From the NCBI GenBank assembly GCA_016213015.1, contig JACRCE010000013.1:1-53510 (forward strand): a DNA stretch of 53,510 nucleotides. The letters run 5' to 3'. The notes under the pieces were generated by a model. It was not told the DNA's origin. It was given only the letters and a program-made list of their open reading frames with translations, and ran no database searches. Within the stretch, counting starts at the first letter, position 1; each line of letters starts with the position of its first letter. Positions 35,697-44,184 of this stretch are shown in pieces. A program made the position numbers and the translations under genes. The DNA comes from Deltaproteobacteria bacterium (GTDB lineage: Bacteria > Desulfobacterota > GWC2-55-46).

Positions 35697-38132
35697 TCAG
35701 GCGCTTTTCGTCCCGGCTCCCCTCATCTCAACGCCAAACCGTTCAACCGCAACTCCAACGACCTTTGCGTGAACAGCATCTACCTCATCGTTAGTAAGCG
35801 TGCGTCCCGATGCCCTGTAAACGATCCTTATCGCCATACTGCGCTTGCCGACAGGGATGCCTTTACCGTAGTATACATCAAACAGTTCAACCCTTTCAAT
35901 AAGTTTCGTGTCTATTTCTTTTATCAGCGCGATTATCTCCTGATACGCTATCTTCTCGTCCGCTATGAAGGCAACGTCCCGCGTGGACTCCGGAAACCGA
36001 GCAATGGCGCTGTAACGCGGTTTCTCCCTTTGCGCGTCGAGCATGGCGTCAACGTCAAGCTCGAAGACGAACGAGGGTCTTTTAAGATCAAAGGCCGTTG
36101 CCATAGCGGGATGCACCTGTCCTAAATATCCGATGTCGCCGCCTTTGCCCATAAGGCGCACAACGGCAGACCTGCCGGGATGGAACATCTGGTTAGCCTC
36201 TTGAGGGACAAACGTTGCCTGATGTTCAGGCATCAAACCGGAAAGCAACCCCTCGACAACGCCCTTGATGTCGTAGAAATCAACGTCTTCCTTTGGGCTG
36301 TTCCATGCGTTGTTGCTGCGTGCTCCGTGAAGGAGACCGGAGAGCCGCCAGTTCTCCTTCACCGGTTGCTTTTCCGCGTCTCTTGAAAACACGGCGCCGA
36401 ACTCGAATATCCGTACGTCGTCGTTTTTATGGGCAAGATTATATTTAAGCGTATTAAGGAGCGACGGGATAAGACTCGTCCGCATCACGGCTTGGTCCTC
36501 GGAAAGCGGATTGAGCAAGGCGGCTGCTGCGCCCGCCTGATGAGCGGGGAAGTCAGCGAACCTGCGCGGCACAAAGGCGTAGTTGATGGCTTCAAAAAAA
36601 CCCGCGCCGACAAGATGGCCGCGCGCGCGCGCGGCTATAGATGTAAGCCTTCCGTGTTTGCCCCTTTTAAGTCCGGCGCTGACAGGAGAGGCCGGGATGT
36701 CGTCGTACCCGGACTTGCCGCACCTTGCCGCCTCTTCAACAAGGTCGATCTCAGTTAGTATATCCATCCTCCATGACGGCGGGACAACGGTTATGACGCC
36801 TTGCCCTGATGACAAGACCCTCATGCCGAGTCTTTCAAATATAGCGACGCACTCCTTTTCATCGAGGCTCAAGCCGAGTATCGCCTCCGCGCGTTTTACC
36901 CTGAAGGAGATCGGCGCAACATCCGGCCCTTTCCTATGGACGGCAACGTCTATCATGCCCTTTGCGACGGAACCACCGGCAAGTTCGGCTATCATCGCGG
37001 TTGCCCTGTCGAGCGCGTGAGACACGCCGTTAAAGTCAACGCCTCGCTCAAACCTGATAGACGCATCGGTCGAGAGGCCGGTCTTTTTGGACGCGCTTCT
37101 GACCGTCGCGGGGTCAAACCATGCGGCCTCAAGGAGTATGTTCTTGGTCGCGTCCGAGACCTCTGTGCCCTTGCCGCCCATGACCCCGGCGAGCGCAACC
37201 GGAGATGCGCCATCCGCGATCACAAGCATGGATGGATCGAGGGTGCGCGTCTTTCCGTCAATGGTAATAATGGTCTCGTGCTCAACGGCGCGGCGCACGA
37301 CTATCTTTTTACCGCTCAGTTTGTCCAGATCAAAAGCGTGAAGAGGCTGGCCATATTCAAGGAGCACGTAGTTGGTAACGTCAACGATATTATTGATCGG
37401 CCTTACTCCGTGCGCCTCAAGTCTGCCCTTTAACCATTCGGGCGAAGCGTGTACCTTGAGCCCGGTTATGACGCGGCCCGCATATCTGCCGCAGGCAACG
37501 GTATCAAGCACGCTCACGGATACAAGGGACTCAACCGGCTCTCCAGTATCAGCGAGGCTTAGAGGTTTATCCTTCAGAGGCTCTTTGGTGAGCGCGCTTA
37601 TCTCCCTTGCAACGCCCCTGACGCTCAAAAGGTCGGCCCTGTTGGGCGTTACGCCAAGCTCGAACATGTAATCGTTAAGGCCAAGCGCTTCCTTCAGGTC
37701 AACGCCAAGCGGCGTGTCATCAGGCAGTATCATTATGCCGTCGGAAGCGTCCTTCAAGCCAAGTTCAACCTCCGAACACATCATGCCCTGAGACTCTACC
37801 CCGCGTATCTTGGACGCCTTTATCTTAAACCCGCCCGGCAACTCAGCGCCGATACGCGCCAAGGCAACCTTGTCCCCGGGCTTCATGTTCTTTGCCCCGC
37901 AAACAATGGAGACCGTCTCGCTTCCCGTGTTGACATCGCAAAGACTCAGCCTGTCGGCATTCGGATGCTTGGCAACGCTCAACACCTCGGCAATAATGAC
38001 GCCGGAAATGGCAGGGGCAAGCGAAGCGACAGACTCCACCTCTGTCCCTGACATGGTGAGCAAACGCCCGAGCGCGTTAGGCTCAGGCAGATTGCCGACG
38101 TATTCTCTTAACCAGTTGCAGCTGACTCGCAT
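35697..38132 (-). CDS. pheT: Phenylalanyl-tRNA synthetase beta subunit
   Basis: The 811-residue protein forms the alpha2-beta2 enzyme that charges tRNA-Phe. It has an N-terminal tRNA-binding domain (about 39-150, with VLSVAKHPNADRLSLCDVNTG), a B3/B4 editing domain (about 210-385), B5, and a C-terminal anticodon-binding FDX-ACB domain (about 715-808, FPESTRDVAFIADE). Length is normal. The start MRVSCNWLREYV is typical. It is separated from pheS by 523 bases of remnants and a palindromic element, while in relatives the two genes are adjacent. Confidence 0.97.
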   Translation of the reverse strand: MRVSCNWLREYVGNLPEPNALGRLLTMSGTEVESVASLAPAISGVIIAEVLSVAKHPNADRLSLCDVNTGSETVSIVCGAKNMKPGDKVALARIGAELPGGFKIKASKIRGVESQGMMCSEVELGLKDASDGIMILPDDTPLGVDLKEALGLNDYMFELGVTPNRADLLSVRGVAREISALTKEPLKDKPLSLADTGEPVESLVSVSVLDTVACGRYAGRVITGLKVHASPEWLKGRLEAHGVRPINNIVDVTNYVLLEYGQPLHAFDLDKLSGKKIVVRRAVEHETIITIDGKTRTLDPSMLVIADGASPVALAGVMGGKGTEVSDATKNILLEAAWFDPATVRSASKKTGLSTDASIRFERGVDFNGVSHALDRATAMIAELAGGSVAKGMIDVAVHRKGPDVAPISFRVKRAEAILGLSLDEKECVAIFERLGMRVLSSGQGVITVVPPSWRMDILTEIDLVEEAARCGKSGYDDIPASPVSAGLKRGKHGRLTSIAARARGHLVGAGFFEAINYAFVPRRFADFPAHQAGAAAALLNPLSEDQAVMRTSLIPSLLNTLKYNLAHKNDDVRIFEFGAVFSRDAEKQPVKENWRLSGLLHGARSNNAWNSPKEDVDFYDIKGVVEGLLSGLMPEHQATFVPQEANQMFHPGRSAVVRLMGKGGDIGYLGQVHPAMATAFDLKRPSFVFELDVDAMLDAQREKPRYSAIARFPESTRDVAFIADEKIAYQEIIALIKEIDTKLIERVELFDVYYGKGIPVGKRSMAIRIVYRASGRTLTNDEVDAVHAKVVGVAVERFGVEMRGAGTKSA

Positions 38133-38178
38133 TGTGGCGCCTTATTTATGTAGTGCCGATGGATTTTGCGGCCCTTGA

Positions 38179-38270
38179 CTATCCGACTTCGCCATTCAAT
38201 CCACCCAGTATCTTTTCAACCTCCGCCTTCAGCAACGGCAGATTCTCTATTATCGTGTCCCAGACTATCT
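38179..38270 (-). pseudogene. 3' end of a HepT/DUF86-like toxin gene
   Basis: From the right arm of the palindromic element the minus strand reads KIVWDTIIENLPLLKAEVEKIL and a short tail to the stop. This looks like the end of HEPN-type HepT/DUF86 toxins, where a VWD...DLP.L..Q.E.IL pattern is common. The rest of the gene is missing. A matching antitoxin 5' end lies on the other side of the element. Confidence 0.6.
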
Positions 38271-38453
38271 TAAGGAAGCTCTGATTAATTCTTATTTTGT
38301 CATTGCGAGCCCAGCACCACTTTGGATTACGAAAGCATGTTGTTTGATAAATTTTCTCGTGCAACAAAGTGGTGCTGGGTTGATTTCCTTGAAGACGAGA
38401 TTGCTTCGCGTTGCTCGCAATGACTGGTTGGCGAATTAATCAGAGCTTCCTTA
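38271..38453. mobile_element. Nested palindromic element between pheS and pheT
   Basis: Perfect 21-bp outer inverted repeats (38271-38291 and 38433-38453, beginning TAAGGAAGCTCTGATTAA) enclose the common inner hairpin (38309-38380, last base changed). The same outer arm begins the copy at 53367. There is no coding content. It replaces the middle of a MntA/HepT-like operon. Confidence 0.9.
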
Positions 38454-38505
38454 GATAAAGTAGTTCATTGCCGAGTATCCTCAATACCTCTTCCTTTGTC
38501 TTCAA
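38454..38505 (-). pseudogene. 5' end of a MntA-like nucleotidyltransferase antitoxin gene
   Basis: After a ribosome site (AGGAGAAGGAC) a TTG start at 38505 opens MKTKEEVLRILGNELLYL and then runs into the palindromic element, where a stop follows. This is the usual start of MNT-type antitoxins (KEEVLRIL... before the GSFARG motif), which precede hepT. Only about 17 codons remain. Confidence 0.55.
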
Positions 38506-38552
38506 CGTCCTTCTCCTGCTCCGCGGATTATAGTTTGCAATCCAAAGCCCGT

Positions 38553-38642
38553 TTATTTCATAACTCGACGAGCGTGCATCATCGCCTGCTTCAGTTTCGC
38601 AACAAGGCAATAATCAAAACCGCAAGCCTTGGTTTTTCTCAT
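38553..38642 (-). CDS. Possible 29-residue ORF downstream of pheS
   Basis: ATG 38642 opens MRKTKACGFDYCLVAKLKQA and ends at TAA 38553, behind a purine-rich stretch (AGAGGGTATATGTAAG). It has a C-x4-C pair and a basic C-terminus. I know no relative; it could be a fragment of a lost gene. Confidence 0.25.
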   Translation of the reverse strand: MRKTKACGFDYCLVAKLKQAMMHARRVMK

Positions 38643-38656
38643 CTTACATATACCCT

Positions 38657-39688
38657 CTAAAACTGCCTCAAAAACCTCAGATCATTCTCGTAAAAAAGCC
38701 TTATATCGTCAATGCCGTACTTGAGCATAGCTATCCGCTCTATGCCGAGGCCGAAGGCAAAGCCGGTATACTCTTCCGGGTCGTAGTTAACGGCCTTGAA
38801 TACGTTCGGGTGTATCATGCCGCAGCCGAGTATCTCCAGCCAGCCGGTCTCCTTGCAGACGCGGCAACCATTGCCAGAGCATATAACGCAGGTGATGTCC
38901 ACCTCCGCGCCGGGTTCGACGAACGGGAAAAAACTCGGCCTTATGCGAATGCCTACTTCGCCGAAGAGTTGTCTTAAAAAATCCATAAGCACCGACTTGA
39001 GATTTGCAAACGATATGTTCGTATCCACCATGAAGCCCTCGAGCTGATGGAACATGGGCGTGTGCGTAATGTCCGAGTCCCGGCGAAAGACCGCGCCCGG
39101 GGCTATGGCACGAATAGGCGGCTTTACCGACTCCATGACGCGAATCTGCACGGGCGAGGTGTGGGTGCGGAGGAGGAGATCGTCGCTGAAATAGAAGGTG
39201 TCCTGCATGTCCCTTGCGGGGTGGTTTTTAGGGATGTTGAGCGAAGCGAAGTTGTAGCGGTCAAGCTCGACCTGAGGCCCCTCGGCTATGTCGAATCCGA
39301 GGCCAAGGAATATATCCTCCACCTCGTTCATCACCTGCGTGATTGGATGAAGCCGTCCCGGCTGGATAAACCTTCCGGGCAGGGTTACGTCAAGCCGCTC
39401 TTTGGCAAGAGAGGCTTTTGCCCGGTCTGCGGCAAGCGCAGCCGAGCGGCTTTCCAGAGCCGCCTCGATCGCCTCCTTGGCGTTGTTTATGGCCTCGCCG
39501 ACGGCGCCTCGATTATCTGGGGCAAGTCCGGGAAGTTCTTTGAGGAGGGAGGCGATAAGCCCCTTCCGGCCCGCGTACTTGGACTTCAAGAGTTGCAGGA
39601 CATTCGCATCGTCTGCGGATGTTATCTCTGAAAGCGCTTCGCTCAGGAGCGATGAGAGCTTGTCCTGTACGCCGCCGGAGTCCGTCAT
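38657..39688 (-). CDS. pheS: Phenylalanyl-tRNA synthetase alpha subunit
   Basis: The 343-residue catalytic subunit has an N-terminal coiled coil (about 1-90) and a class II core: motif 2 ([20 protein letters not shown]), the [15 protein letters not shown] segment, a [12 protein letters not shown] cysteine cluster and motif 3 ([18 protein letters not shown]). I chose ATG 39688, which overlaps the rplT stop as ATGA; the longer open frame upstream lies inside rplT. Length is normal. Confidence 0.97.
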   Translation of the reverse strand: MTDSGGVQDKLSSLLSEALSEITSADDANVLQLLKSKYAGRKGLIASLLKELPGLAPDNRGAVGEAINNAKEAIEAALESRSAALAADRAKASLAKERLDVTLPGRFIQPGRLHPITQVMNEVEDIFLGLGFDIAEGPQVELDRYNFASLNIPKNHPARDMQDTFYFSDDLLLRTHTSPVQIRVMESVKPPIRAIAPGAVFRRDSDITHTPMFHQLEGFMVDTNISFANLKSVLMDFLRQLFGEVGIRIRPSFFPFVEPGAEVDITCVICSGNGCRVCKETGWLEILGCGMIHPNVFKAVNYDPEEYTGFAFGLGIERIAMLKYGIDDIRLFYENDLRFLRQF

Positions 39689-40044
39689 GCGGCAAGCGAT
39701 AACTTTGCGGTTGAGGCAACCTTTGAAAACCCTGCCGGGTCGTTTACCGCCATGTCGGCAAGGCACTTTCTGTCAAGCGCCACGTTTGCCTTCAAAAGAC
39801 CGCTCATAAGACGACTGTAGGTGATACCGTTCATCCTTGCGGCCGCGTTTATCCTCGCGATCCACAGGCTCCGTATCTCTCTCTTCTTGGACTTCCTGTG
39901 GGCAAAGGCGTAAGCCAAGGCCCTGTCAACGGCCTCGCTCGCTATGCGATACAAGTGCCCCCTGCCGGCCCTGTAACCCTTGGCGGCCTTCAGGACGCTC
40001 TTTCTTTTCTTCTTGGCGTTTACGCCACGTTTAACCCTCGGCAT
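39685..40044 (-). CDS. rplT: 50S ribosomal protein L20
   Basis: The 119-residue basic protein starts [19 protein letters not shown], with the usual long N-terminal RNA-binding tail and the globular part ([20 protein letters not shown], about 52-71). Length is normal. Its stop overlaps the start of pheS. In the rpmI-rplT pair L20 often represses its own operon. The 93-base gap to rpmI holds a strong hairpin that could affect this. Confidence 0.97.
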   Translation of the reverse strand: MPRVKRGVNAKKKRKSVLKAAKGYRAGRGHLYRIASEAVDRALAYAFAHRKSKKREIRSLWIARINAAARMNGITYSRLMSGLLKANVALDRKCLADMAVNDPAGFSKVASTAKLSLAA

Positions 40045-40066
40045 CTCGCGTCTCCCTTTGATTGAA

Positions 40067-40102
40067 GGTTGCCTCTAAAAATTGCTATTTTTAGAGGCAA
40101 CC
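40067..40102. repeat. Perfect 36-bp hairpin, apparently an empty outer palindrome
   Basis: GGTTGCCTCTAAAAAT and its exact complement (16-bp arms) surround the loop TGCT. The arms match the outer ends of the filled element at 41139-41361 and the single arm at 10200. It lies between rpmI and rplT. Read on the minus strand it is a long stem, but no clear T-run follows it. Confidence 0.9.
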
Positions 40103-40137
40103 TGAAAAATCATCATTTTATCCGCTGTATAAGAAAC

Positions 40138-40332
40138 TTAAGCGAGCAACAGCTTCTTTATCGAGGCCTCGTGCGTCTTTGAGATATAGGCGGCCTTCCT
40201 AAGGCTCCTCTTGTTGCCCTGAGACTTTGGCGTAAGTATGTGCCGCGTCCCGGCCTTCCTGCGCTTGACCTTGCCGCTTGCCGTCAGCTTGAACCGCTTT
40301 GCGGCGCCCTTATTTGTCTTCATCTTTGGCAT
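40138..40332 (-). CDS. rpmI: 50S ribosomal protein L35
   Basis: The 64-residue basic protein has the standard start [20 protein letters not shown] and the motif [21 protein letters not shown] start at ATG 40332 because relatives begin MPKMKT; the open frame adds three residues upstream. It follows infC after a palindromic element and precedes rplT. Confidence 0.95.
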   Translation of the reverse strand: MPKMKTNKGAAKRFKLTASGKVKRRKAGTRHILTPKSQGNKRSLRKAAYISKTHEASIKKLLLA

Positions 40333-40350
40333 ATCTATCACACCTCTTGG

Positions 40351-40504
40351 TTAGGCCGCTCAAAAAACCGCATCTGCTTTGTTGTCTCGTCGCTCAGAAC
40401 TGCGCCCAGCACCACTTTGGCTTACTGAAGTATGTTGCTTTGCAGATTCTCTCATACAACAAAGTGGTGCTGGGCTCGCATCTGGGGCTTTTTGAGCGGC
40501 CTTA
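40351..40504. mobile_element. Nested palindromic element between infC and rpmI
   Basis: The outer arms TTAGGCCGCTCAAAAA and TTTTTGAGCGGCCTTA form inverted repeats. Inside is the common 72-bp hairpin (40404-40475) with a few changes in its middle (CTTACTGAAGTATG instead of ATTACGAAAGCATG). It fills nearly the whole gap. The outer arm is related to that of the ihfA-pheT copy. Confidence 0.88.
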
Positions 40505-40531
40505 GCGTTTTCGGGCTTTACACCCTCTTTA

Positions 40532-41113
40532 TTATTTACTCTCAGCTACAGCCTGTTGCGGCGCGGCAGACGCCGGCGCAACCGTTGTAGTCTGCGGCTT
40601 GATCGCCGAAGGGGCCACCAGCATGGTCATGGCGCGCCCTTCCATCTTGGGCGGCGCCTCTATGACGGCCGTTTCCTTCAACTCCTCGGCCACGCGCTTC
40701 AACATGCCCATGCCCAAACCGGTATGGGTAATCTCGCGGCCTTTGAAGGTTATCGTAACCCTGACCTTGTTGCCCTCGGCAAGGAATCGCTTTACGTTCC
40801 TCAGTTTGAACTGGAAATCATGCTCCTCGGTCTTGCCGCGAAGCTTCATCTCCTTGACCAATACGACCGTCTGCTTCTTCTTCGCGTCCTTGGCCTTCTT
40901 GCTCAACTGGTACTTGTACTTGCCATAGTCCATCATACGGCAGACCGGCGGGTTGGCCGTCGGGGATATCTCCACGAGGTCAAGCCCCGCGCCCTCAGCC
41001 GCTTGAAGCGCCTCCCGCGTGACCATTATTCCGAGCTGGTTGCCGTCAACGTCGAGCACGCGCACCTGCGGCACGCGGATCATCCTGTTAATCCTGATTG
41101 TTTCTTTAGCTAT
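40532..41113 (-). CDS. infC: Translation initiation factor IF-3, probable AUA start
   Basis: The 193-residue protein prevents subunit joining and checks start codons. The first ATG in frame (41083) would cut off the conserved N-terminus. Reading ten codons upstream gives IAKETIRINRMIRVPQVRVL, as in relatives, starting with ATA at 41113. GGAAGGGGTG lies 7 bases before it. A rare start codon is usual for infC, because IF-3 represses initiation at its own non-AUG codon. The N-domain, linker (KYKYQLSKKAKDAKKKQ) and C-domain (RVTITFKGREITHTGLG) are present. A C-terminal extension rich in Ala, Pro and Gln adds about 20 residues. Confidence 0.93.
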   Translation of the reverse strand: MAKETIRINRMIRVPQVRVLDVDGNQLGIMVTREALQAAEGAGLDLVEISPTANPPVCRMMDYGKYKYQLSKKAKDAKKKQTVVLVKEMKLRGKTEEHDFQFKLRNVKRFLAEGNKVRVTITFKGREITHTGLGMGMLKRVAEELKETAVIEAPPKMEGRAMTMLVAPSAIKPQTTTVAPASAAPQQAVAESK

Positions 41114-41138
41114 GAGGAACCACCCCTTCCAGTATTAA

Positions 41139-41361
41139 GGCTGGCTCTAAAAATCGCTATTTTTCCCGACCGTTACGTTACGGGCGTCAGGGCGAAAATA
41201 AAAAGTTCACGGATCAACTATATGTTCCGTTTTTTATTTTCGCTTCCATCGCCCAGCACCACTTTGGATTACGAAAGGATGTTGTTTTGCAAATCTCTTC
41301 GTGCAACAAAGTGGTGCTGAGGCTCGACCTCGGAAAAAATTTCTAATTTTTAGAGGCAGCC
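41139..41361. mobile_element. Nested palindromic element between thrS and infC
   Basis: The outer arms (GGCTGGCTCTAAAAAT at 41139-41154, ATTTTTAGAGGCAGCC at 41346-41361) match the empty hairpin at 40067-40102. Inside are a middle inverted repeat (GCGAAAATAAAAA with its complement, 41192-41243) and the common inner hairpin (41251-41323, two extra bases in its right arm). No gene is present. Confidence 0.87.
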
Positions 41362-41393
41362 TTCAACGTTAAATGCCTTTTCACAACCTTGCA

Positions 41394-43337
41394 TCACGAA
41401 AGCGTATTGCCCTGCAATCCTTCCCGCGCGACAAGCGGACGATTCTCGTCCTTTACGCGGCTTAAAAACTCATCTATGGTCATGGGCTCAAATGTCTTTG
41501 ACCCCATCGCCCTTGGAGCCGCCTTCCCGTCCTTTTCCTCGGCGTCGCCTATGACGAGCTGGTACGGAATCTTTCTAAGCTGGGCCTCGCGTATCTTGAA
41601 GCCCAACTTTTCATTCCTCATGTCAAGCTCGACGCGGATGCCGCTTTGCTTGAGCCTTGCGCGCACCTTTTCGGCGTAAGCGTTGTTCCTATCGGTTACG
41701 GTCATGACTATGGCCTGCACCGGCGCAAGCCACAACGGAAACGCTCCGGCGTAATGCTCTATAAGACAACCGAAGAACCGCTCAAGAGAACCCATGAGCG
41801 CCCTGTGTATCATTATGGGACGCTTTTCGGCTCCGGTCTCGTCGCGGTATGTTACGTCGAAACGTTCAGGCAGATTGAAGTCCACCTGTATGGTGGAACA
41901 CTGCCATGCCCTGCCGAGCATGTCCTTTATCTTTACGTCTATCTTGGGGCCGTAGAATACGCCCTCGCCCGGATCAATCGCATAAGCAAGGCCGGTCGAA
42001 TCAAGCGCCTTTTTTAAGGCGTCCTCGGCCAATGCCCAATTCTCCAACTCTCCAACGTACTTATCGGGCCGGGTGCTGAGATAGATGTCGAACTCATTAA
42101 AACCAAAAGCCTTGAGAATGTAAAGCGTAAAATTCAGTACGCCCTTTATCTCGTCCTTCAACTGAGCCGGGGTCATGAAGATATGCGCGTCGTCCTGCGT
42201 AAAGCCCCTGACCCTTAAAAGCCCGTGAAGCGCGCCTGAACGCTCGTACCTGTACACGGTGCCAAGCTCCGCGTATCTTATCGGCAGGTCCCGGTAACTC
42301 TTCAAACCGCTCTTGTATATCTCAATATGGAACGGGCAGTTCATGGGCTTGACTATGTAGTCTTGCCCCTCCACGTCCATCGGGGAAAACAGATTCTCCC
42401 TGTAAAAATCCCAGTGCCCGCTCGTCTTCCACAAGCCGACCTGTGCGATGTGCGGCGTGTAGACCAAGCTGTAATCGTTGGCGACGTGCTCGGCCTTCCA
42501 AAAATCCTCTATAACGCGCCTGACCGTTGCCCCGGCCGGGTGCCAAAGGGTGAGTCCCGCGCCTATGTCGTCGGAGGTTGAAAAAAGACCAAGCTCGCGC
42601 CCAAGCTTTCTGTGGTCTCTTTTTTTAGCCTCTTCAAGCCTCGTTAGGTGCGCTTCAAGCGCTTGCTTCGATGCAAAGGCCGTTCCGTATATCCTCTGGA
42701 GCATACGGTTCTTTTCCGAACCCCTCCAGTATGCCCCGGCAAAACTCGTGAGCTTGAACGCCTTTATCCAGCCGGTTGACGGAACGTGCGGCCCGCGGCA
42801 CAGGTCGATAAAATCGCCCTGTTTATAAACGCATACCTCGTCCGCCTTTAATTCCTCTATAATCTCCTTCTTGTACGGCTCACCCATGCGCTCGAACAAC
42901 GCGAGCGCGTCGCTTGAGGAAAAGGTCTCGGCCACGAACGGATAATCGGCCTTGATTATCTCCTTCATCCCGGCTTCTATTGCAACAAGGTCTTCTGGAG
43001 TGAACGGCCTGTCAACGTCGAAGTCGTAATAAAAGCCGTCTTCAATGGCCGGGCCTATGGCAAGACGCGCATCCTTACGGAGCGACTTGACCGCCTGCGC
43101 CATTACGTGGGAGGCGGAGTGTCTGAGTATCTCAAGACCTTCCTTCGTGTCAGAGCCTATCGGCTCGATAACGGCCTCGCCGTCCTCAAGCACGTCCTTG
43201 AATCCCCTTGCCCGTCCATTCACCTTTACTGCAACCGCGTTCTTCAACGCGGCCTTGTCAATATCCTTGATAACGTCAAGTACGGTTGTCCCTTGAGCGT
43301 ATTCGCCTTCTTTACCGGCCAGTCTTGCGCGTATCAT
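41394..43337 (-). CDS. thrS: Threonyl-tRNA synthetase
   Basis: The 647-residue class II enzyme has an N-terminal TGS domain (about 1-60), an editing domain (about 70-225, with HSASHVMAQAV and the YKQGDFIDLCRGPHV block), a catalytic core (about 245-540, with MNCPFHIEIYKS for the zinc Cys and YRYERSGALHGLLRVRGFTQ as motif 2) and an anticodon-binding domain (about 550-647, PLWLAPVQAIVMTV). Length is normal. GAGGTAAG precedes ATG 43337. It heads the translation operon. Confidence 0.97.
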   Translation of the reverse strand: MIRARLAGKEGEYAQGTTVLDVIKDIDKAALKNAVAVKVNGRARGFKDVLEDGEAVIEPIGSDTKEGLEILRHSASHVMAQAVKSLRKDARLAIGPAIEDGFYYDFDVDRPFTPEDLVAIEAGMKEIIKADYPFVAETFSSSDALALFERMGEPYKKEIIEELKADEVCVYKQGDFIDLCRGPHVPSTGWIKAFKLTSFAGAYWRGSEKNRMLQRIYGTAFASKQALEAHLTRLEEAKKRDHRKLGRELGLFSTSDDIGAGLTLWHPAGATVRRVIEDFWKAEHVANDYSLVYTPHIAQVGLWKTSGHWDFYRENLFSPMDVEGQDYIVKPMNCPFHIEIYKSGLKSYRDLPIRYAELGTVYRYERSGALHGLLRVRGFTQDDAHIFMTPAQLKDEIKGVLNFTLYILKAFGFNEFDIYLSTRPDKYVGELENWALAEDALKKALDSTGLAYAIDPGEGVFYGPKIDVKIKDMLGRAWQCSTIQVDFNLPERFDVTYRDETGAEKRPIMIHRALMGSLERFFGCLIEHYAGAFPLWLAPVQAIVMTVTDRNNAYAEKVRARLKQSGIRVELDMRNEKLGFKIREAQLRKIPYQLVIGDAEEKDGKAAPRAMGSKTFEPMTIDEFLSRVKDENRPLVAREGLQGNTLS

Positions 43338-43446
43338 TACAGCGACTTACCTCTTAGTAACCGCGATGCGCGATGAAGTAATATTTTTTGCAGGTCTTCT
43401 GTTTTTTCACGGTCACGGTTCACGGTCGCGGTTCACGGCCTTATGA

Positions 43447-43521
43447 TGGTAGGCACGGGCGGTTTCGAACCGCCGACCTCTACCGTGTCAAGGTAGCGCT
43501 CTACCCCTGAGCTACGCGCCT
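43447..43521 (-). tRNA. tRNA-Val (GAC), CCA encoded
   Basis: The minus strand gives a cloverleaf. AGGCGCG pairs with CGTGCCT (one G-U type pair), the D-arm contains GCTCAGGGGTAGAGC, the anticodon stem CTACC/GGTAG encloses TTGACAC with anticodon GAC, and the T-loop is TTCGAAA. A discriminator A and CCA follow. It lies 109 bases upstream of thrS and may share its promoter. Confidence 0.96.
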
Positions 43522-43588
43522 GTCGTAAGCCTTGTGCTTTCAAACCTTAAAGCCGTGGTAACGTGGCAAGCGCTTGAAAGAATATGGA

Positions 43589-43616
43589 ATATTATCATAA
43601 CCGGACATGGTGTCAA
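43589..43616 (-). promoter_or_regulatory. Sigma-70-type promoter for tRNA-Val and possibly thrS
   Basis: On the minus strand a perfect TTGACA (43616-43611) is followed after 16 bases by TAATAT (43594-43589). The tRNA-Val starts 68 bases further on. The -35 box overlaps the stop of the truncated toxin ORF, so the toxin gene was cut just at this promoter. Confidence 0.6.
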
Positions 43617-43696
43617 GCGGAAAATGTCTGAAAATGCCGACGGAAGATGCCTGTAGCGGTTTTTTCAGAAGTGGCGGTGAATATGACGCGCTTCAT
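43613..43696 (-). pseudogene. Truncated RelE/ParE-type toxin start
   Basis: The stop of the antitoxin gene overlaps an ATG (ATGA at 43696-43693), as in intact pairs. That ATG opens MKRVIFTATSEKTATG and ends after 27 codons. MKRVIF is a common beginning of ParE/RelE toxins paired with this antitoxin family. The rest does not resemble a toxin, so only the first few codons seem original. Confidence 0.4.
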
Positions 43697-43899
43697 TCTT
43701 CCCTGAATACTTCCTCCATCGGGATGCCTTCCAGTTTTCCTTCCCGATATGCCTTGAGTCTCCTTTCCGCTTCCTCGGCCCAGATTTCATCCAACTTCTT
43801 GTCCGGCTCATCCAAGCTCTTTATCAGGCCCTCGACCAAGGTAAACCGTTCATCTGGTTTTAGTTTCATCGCCTCATCCAACAACTCTTTCATGCTCAT
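43693..43899 (-). CDS. Addiction-module antitoxin (TIGR02574-like), orphan
   Basis: The 68-residue protein is taken from ATG 43899, which has GGAGG ten bases upstream; the longer open frame adds ten residues. Features are KELLDEAMKLKPDERFTLVE, LIKSLDEPDKKLDEIWAEEA and ERRLKAYREGKLEGIP, the standard pattern of small antitoxins that cap ParE/RelE toxins. Its partner is reduced to a stub at its 3' end. It may now act only as a regulator or as protection against related toxins. Confidence 0.8.
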   Translation of the reverse strand: MSMKELLDEAMKLKPDERFTLVEGLIKSLDEPDKKLDEIWAEEAERRLKAYREGKLEGIPMEEVFREE

Positions 43900-43941
43900 C
43901 GCAAAAGCGCCTCCAATCTTCACGGTCACGATTCGCGGCCT

Positions 43942-44184
43942 TCAAACAGACAGCGTGGCGACCTCGACTAAATTATGCTTAACGCGGGCGTCGTCAACTA
44001 TCTTTTCTAACTTCCCGGCGACGTCGTCACCTATCCAATCCGCGCCGCACTGAGGGCATACGGCGGCAGGCACGTCTCTTACCACCACCACCCCAAAACC
44101 CAATTCAACGGTAAACGTGGTCTTTCCGTCTTTCTTTGCCCCCCCGCAAAACGGGCAGATATCAGGCGCGGGCGATCCCTTCAT
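43942..44184 (-). CDS. YgiT-type zinc-finger antitoxin
   Basis: The 80-residue protein has two CxxC pairs for zinc (ICPFCGGAKKDG at about 9-20 and AVCPQCGADWIG at about 40-51), separated by a small beta sheet, as in YgiT/MqsA N-terminal domains. The DNA-binding C-terminal domain of MqsA is missing, which is usual for short YgiT proteins paired with DUF4258. AAGGAGG precedes its ATG, which overlaps the stop of the upstream toxin-like gene by four bases. Together they form a toxin-first pair. Confidence 0.85.
   Translation of the reverse strand: MKGSPAPDICPFCGGAKKDGKTTFTVELGFGVVVVRDVPAAVCPQCGADWIGDDVAGKLEKIVDDARVKHNLVEVATLSV

Noticed and set aside
43407..43439. Short repeats of TCACGGT upstream of thrS as a regulatory array
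   Set aside because: They are degenerate, and similar GGTTCACGG-like strings occur at 43919 and 50107 in unrelated gaps. This looks like simple repeat decay rather than a defined site.
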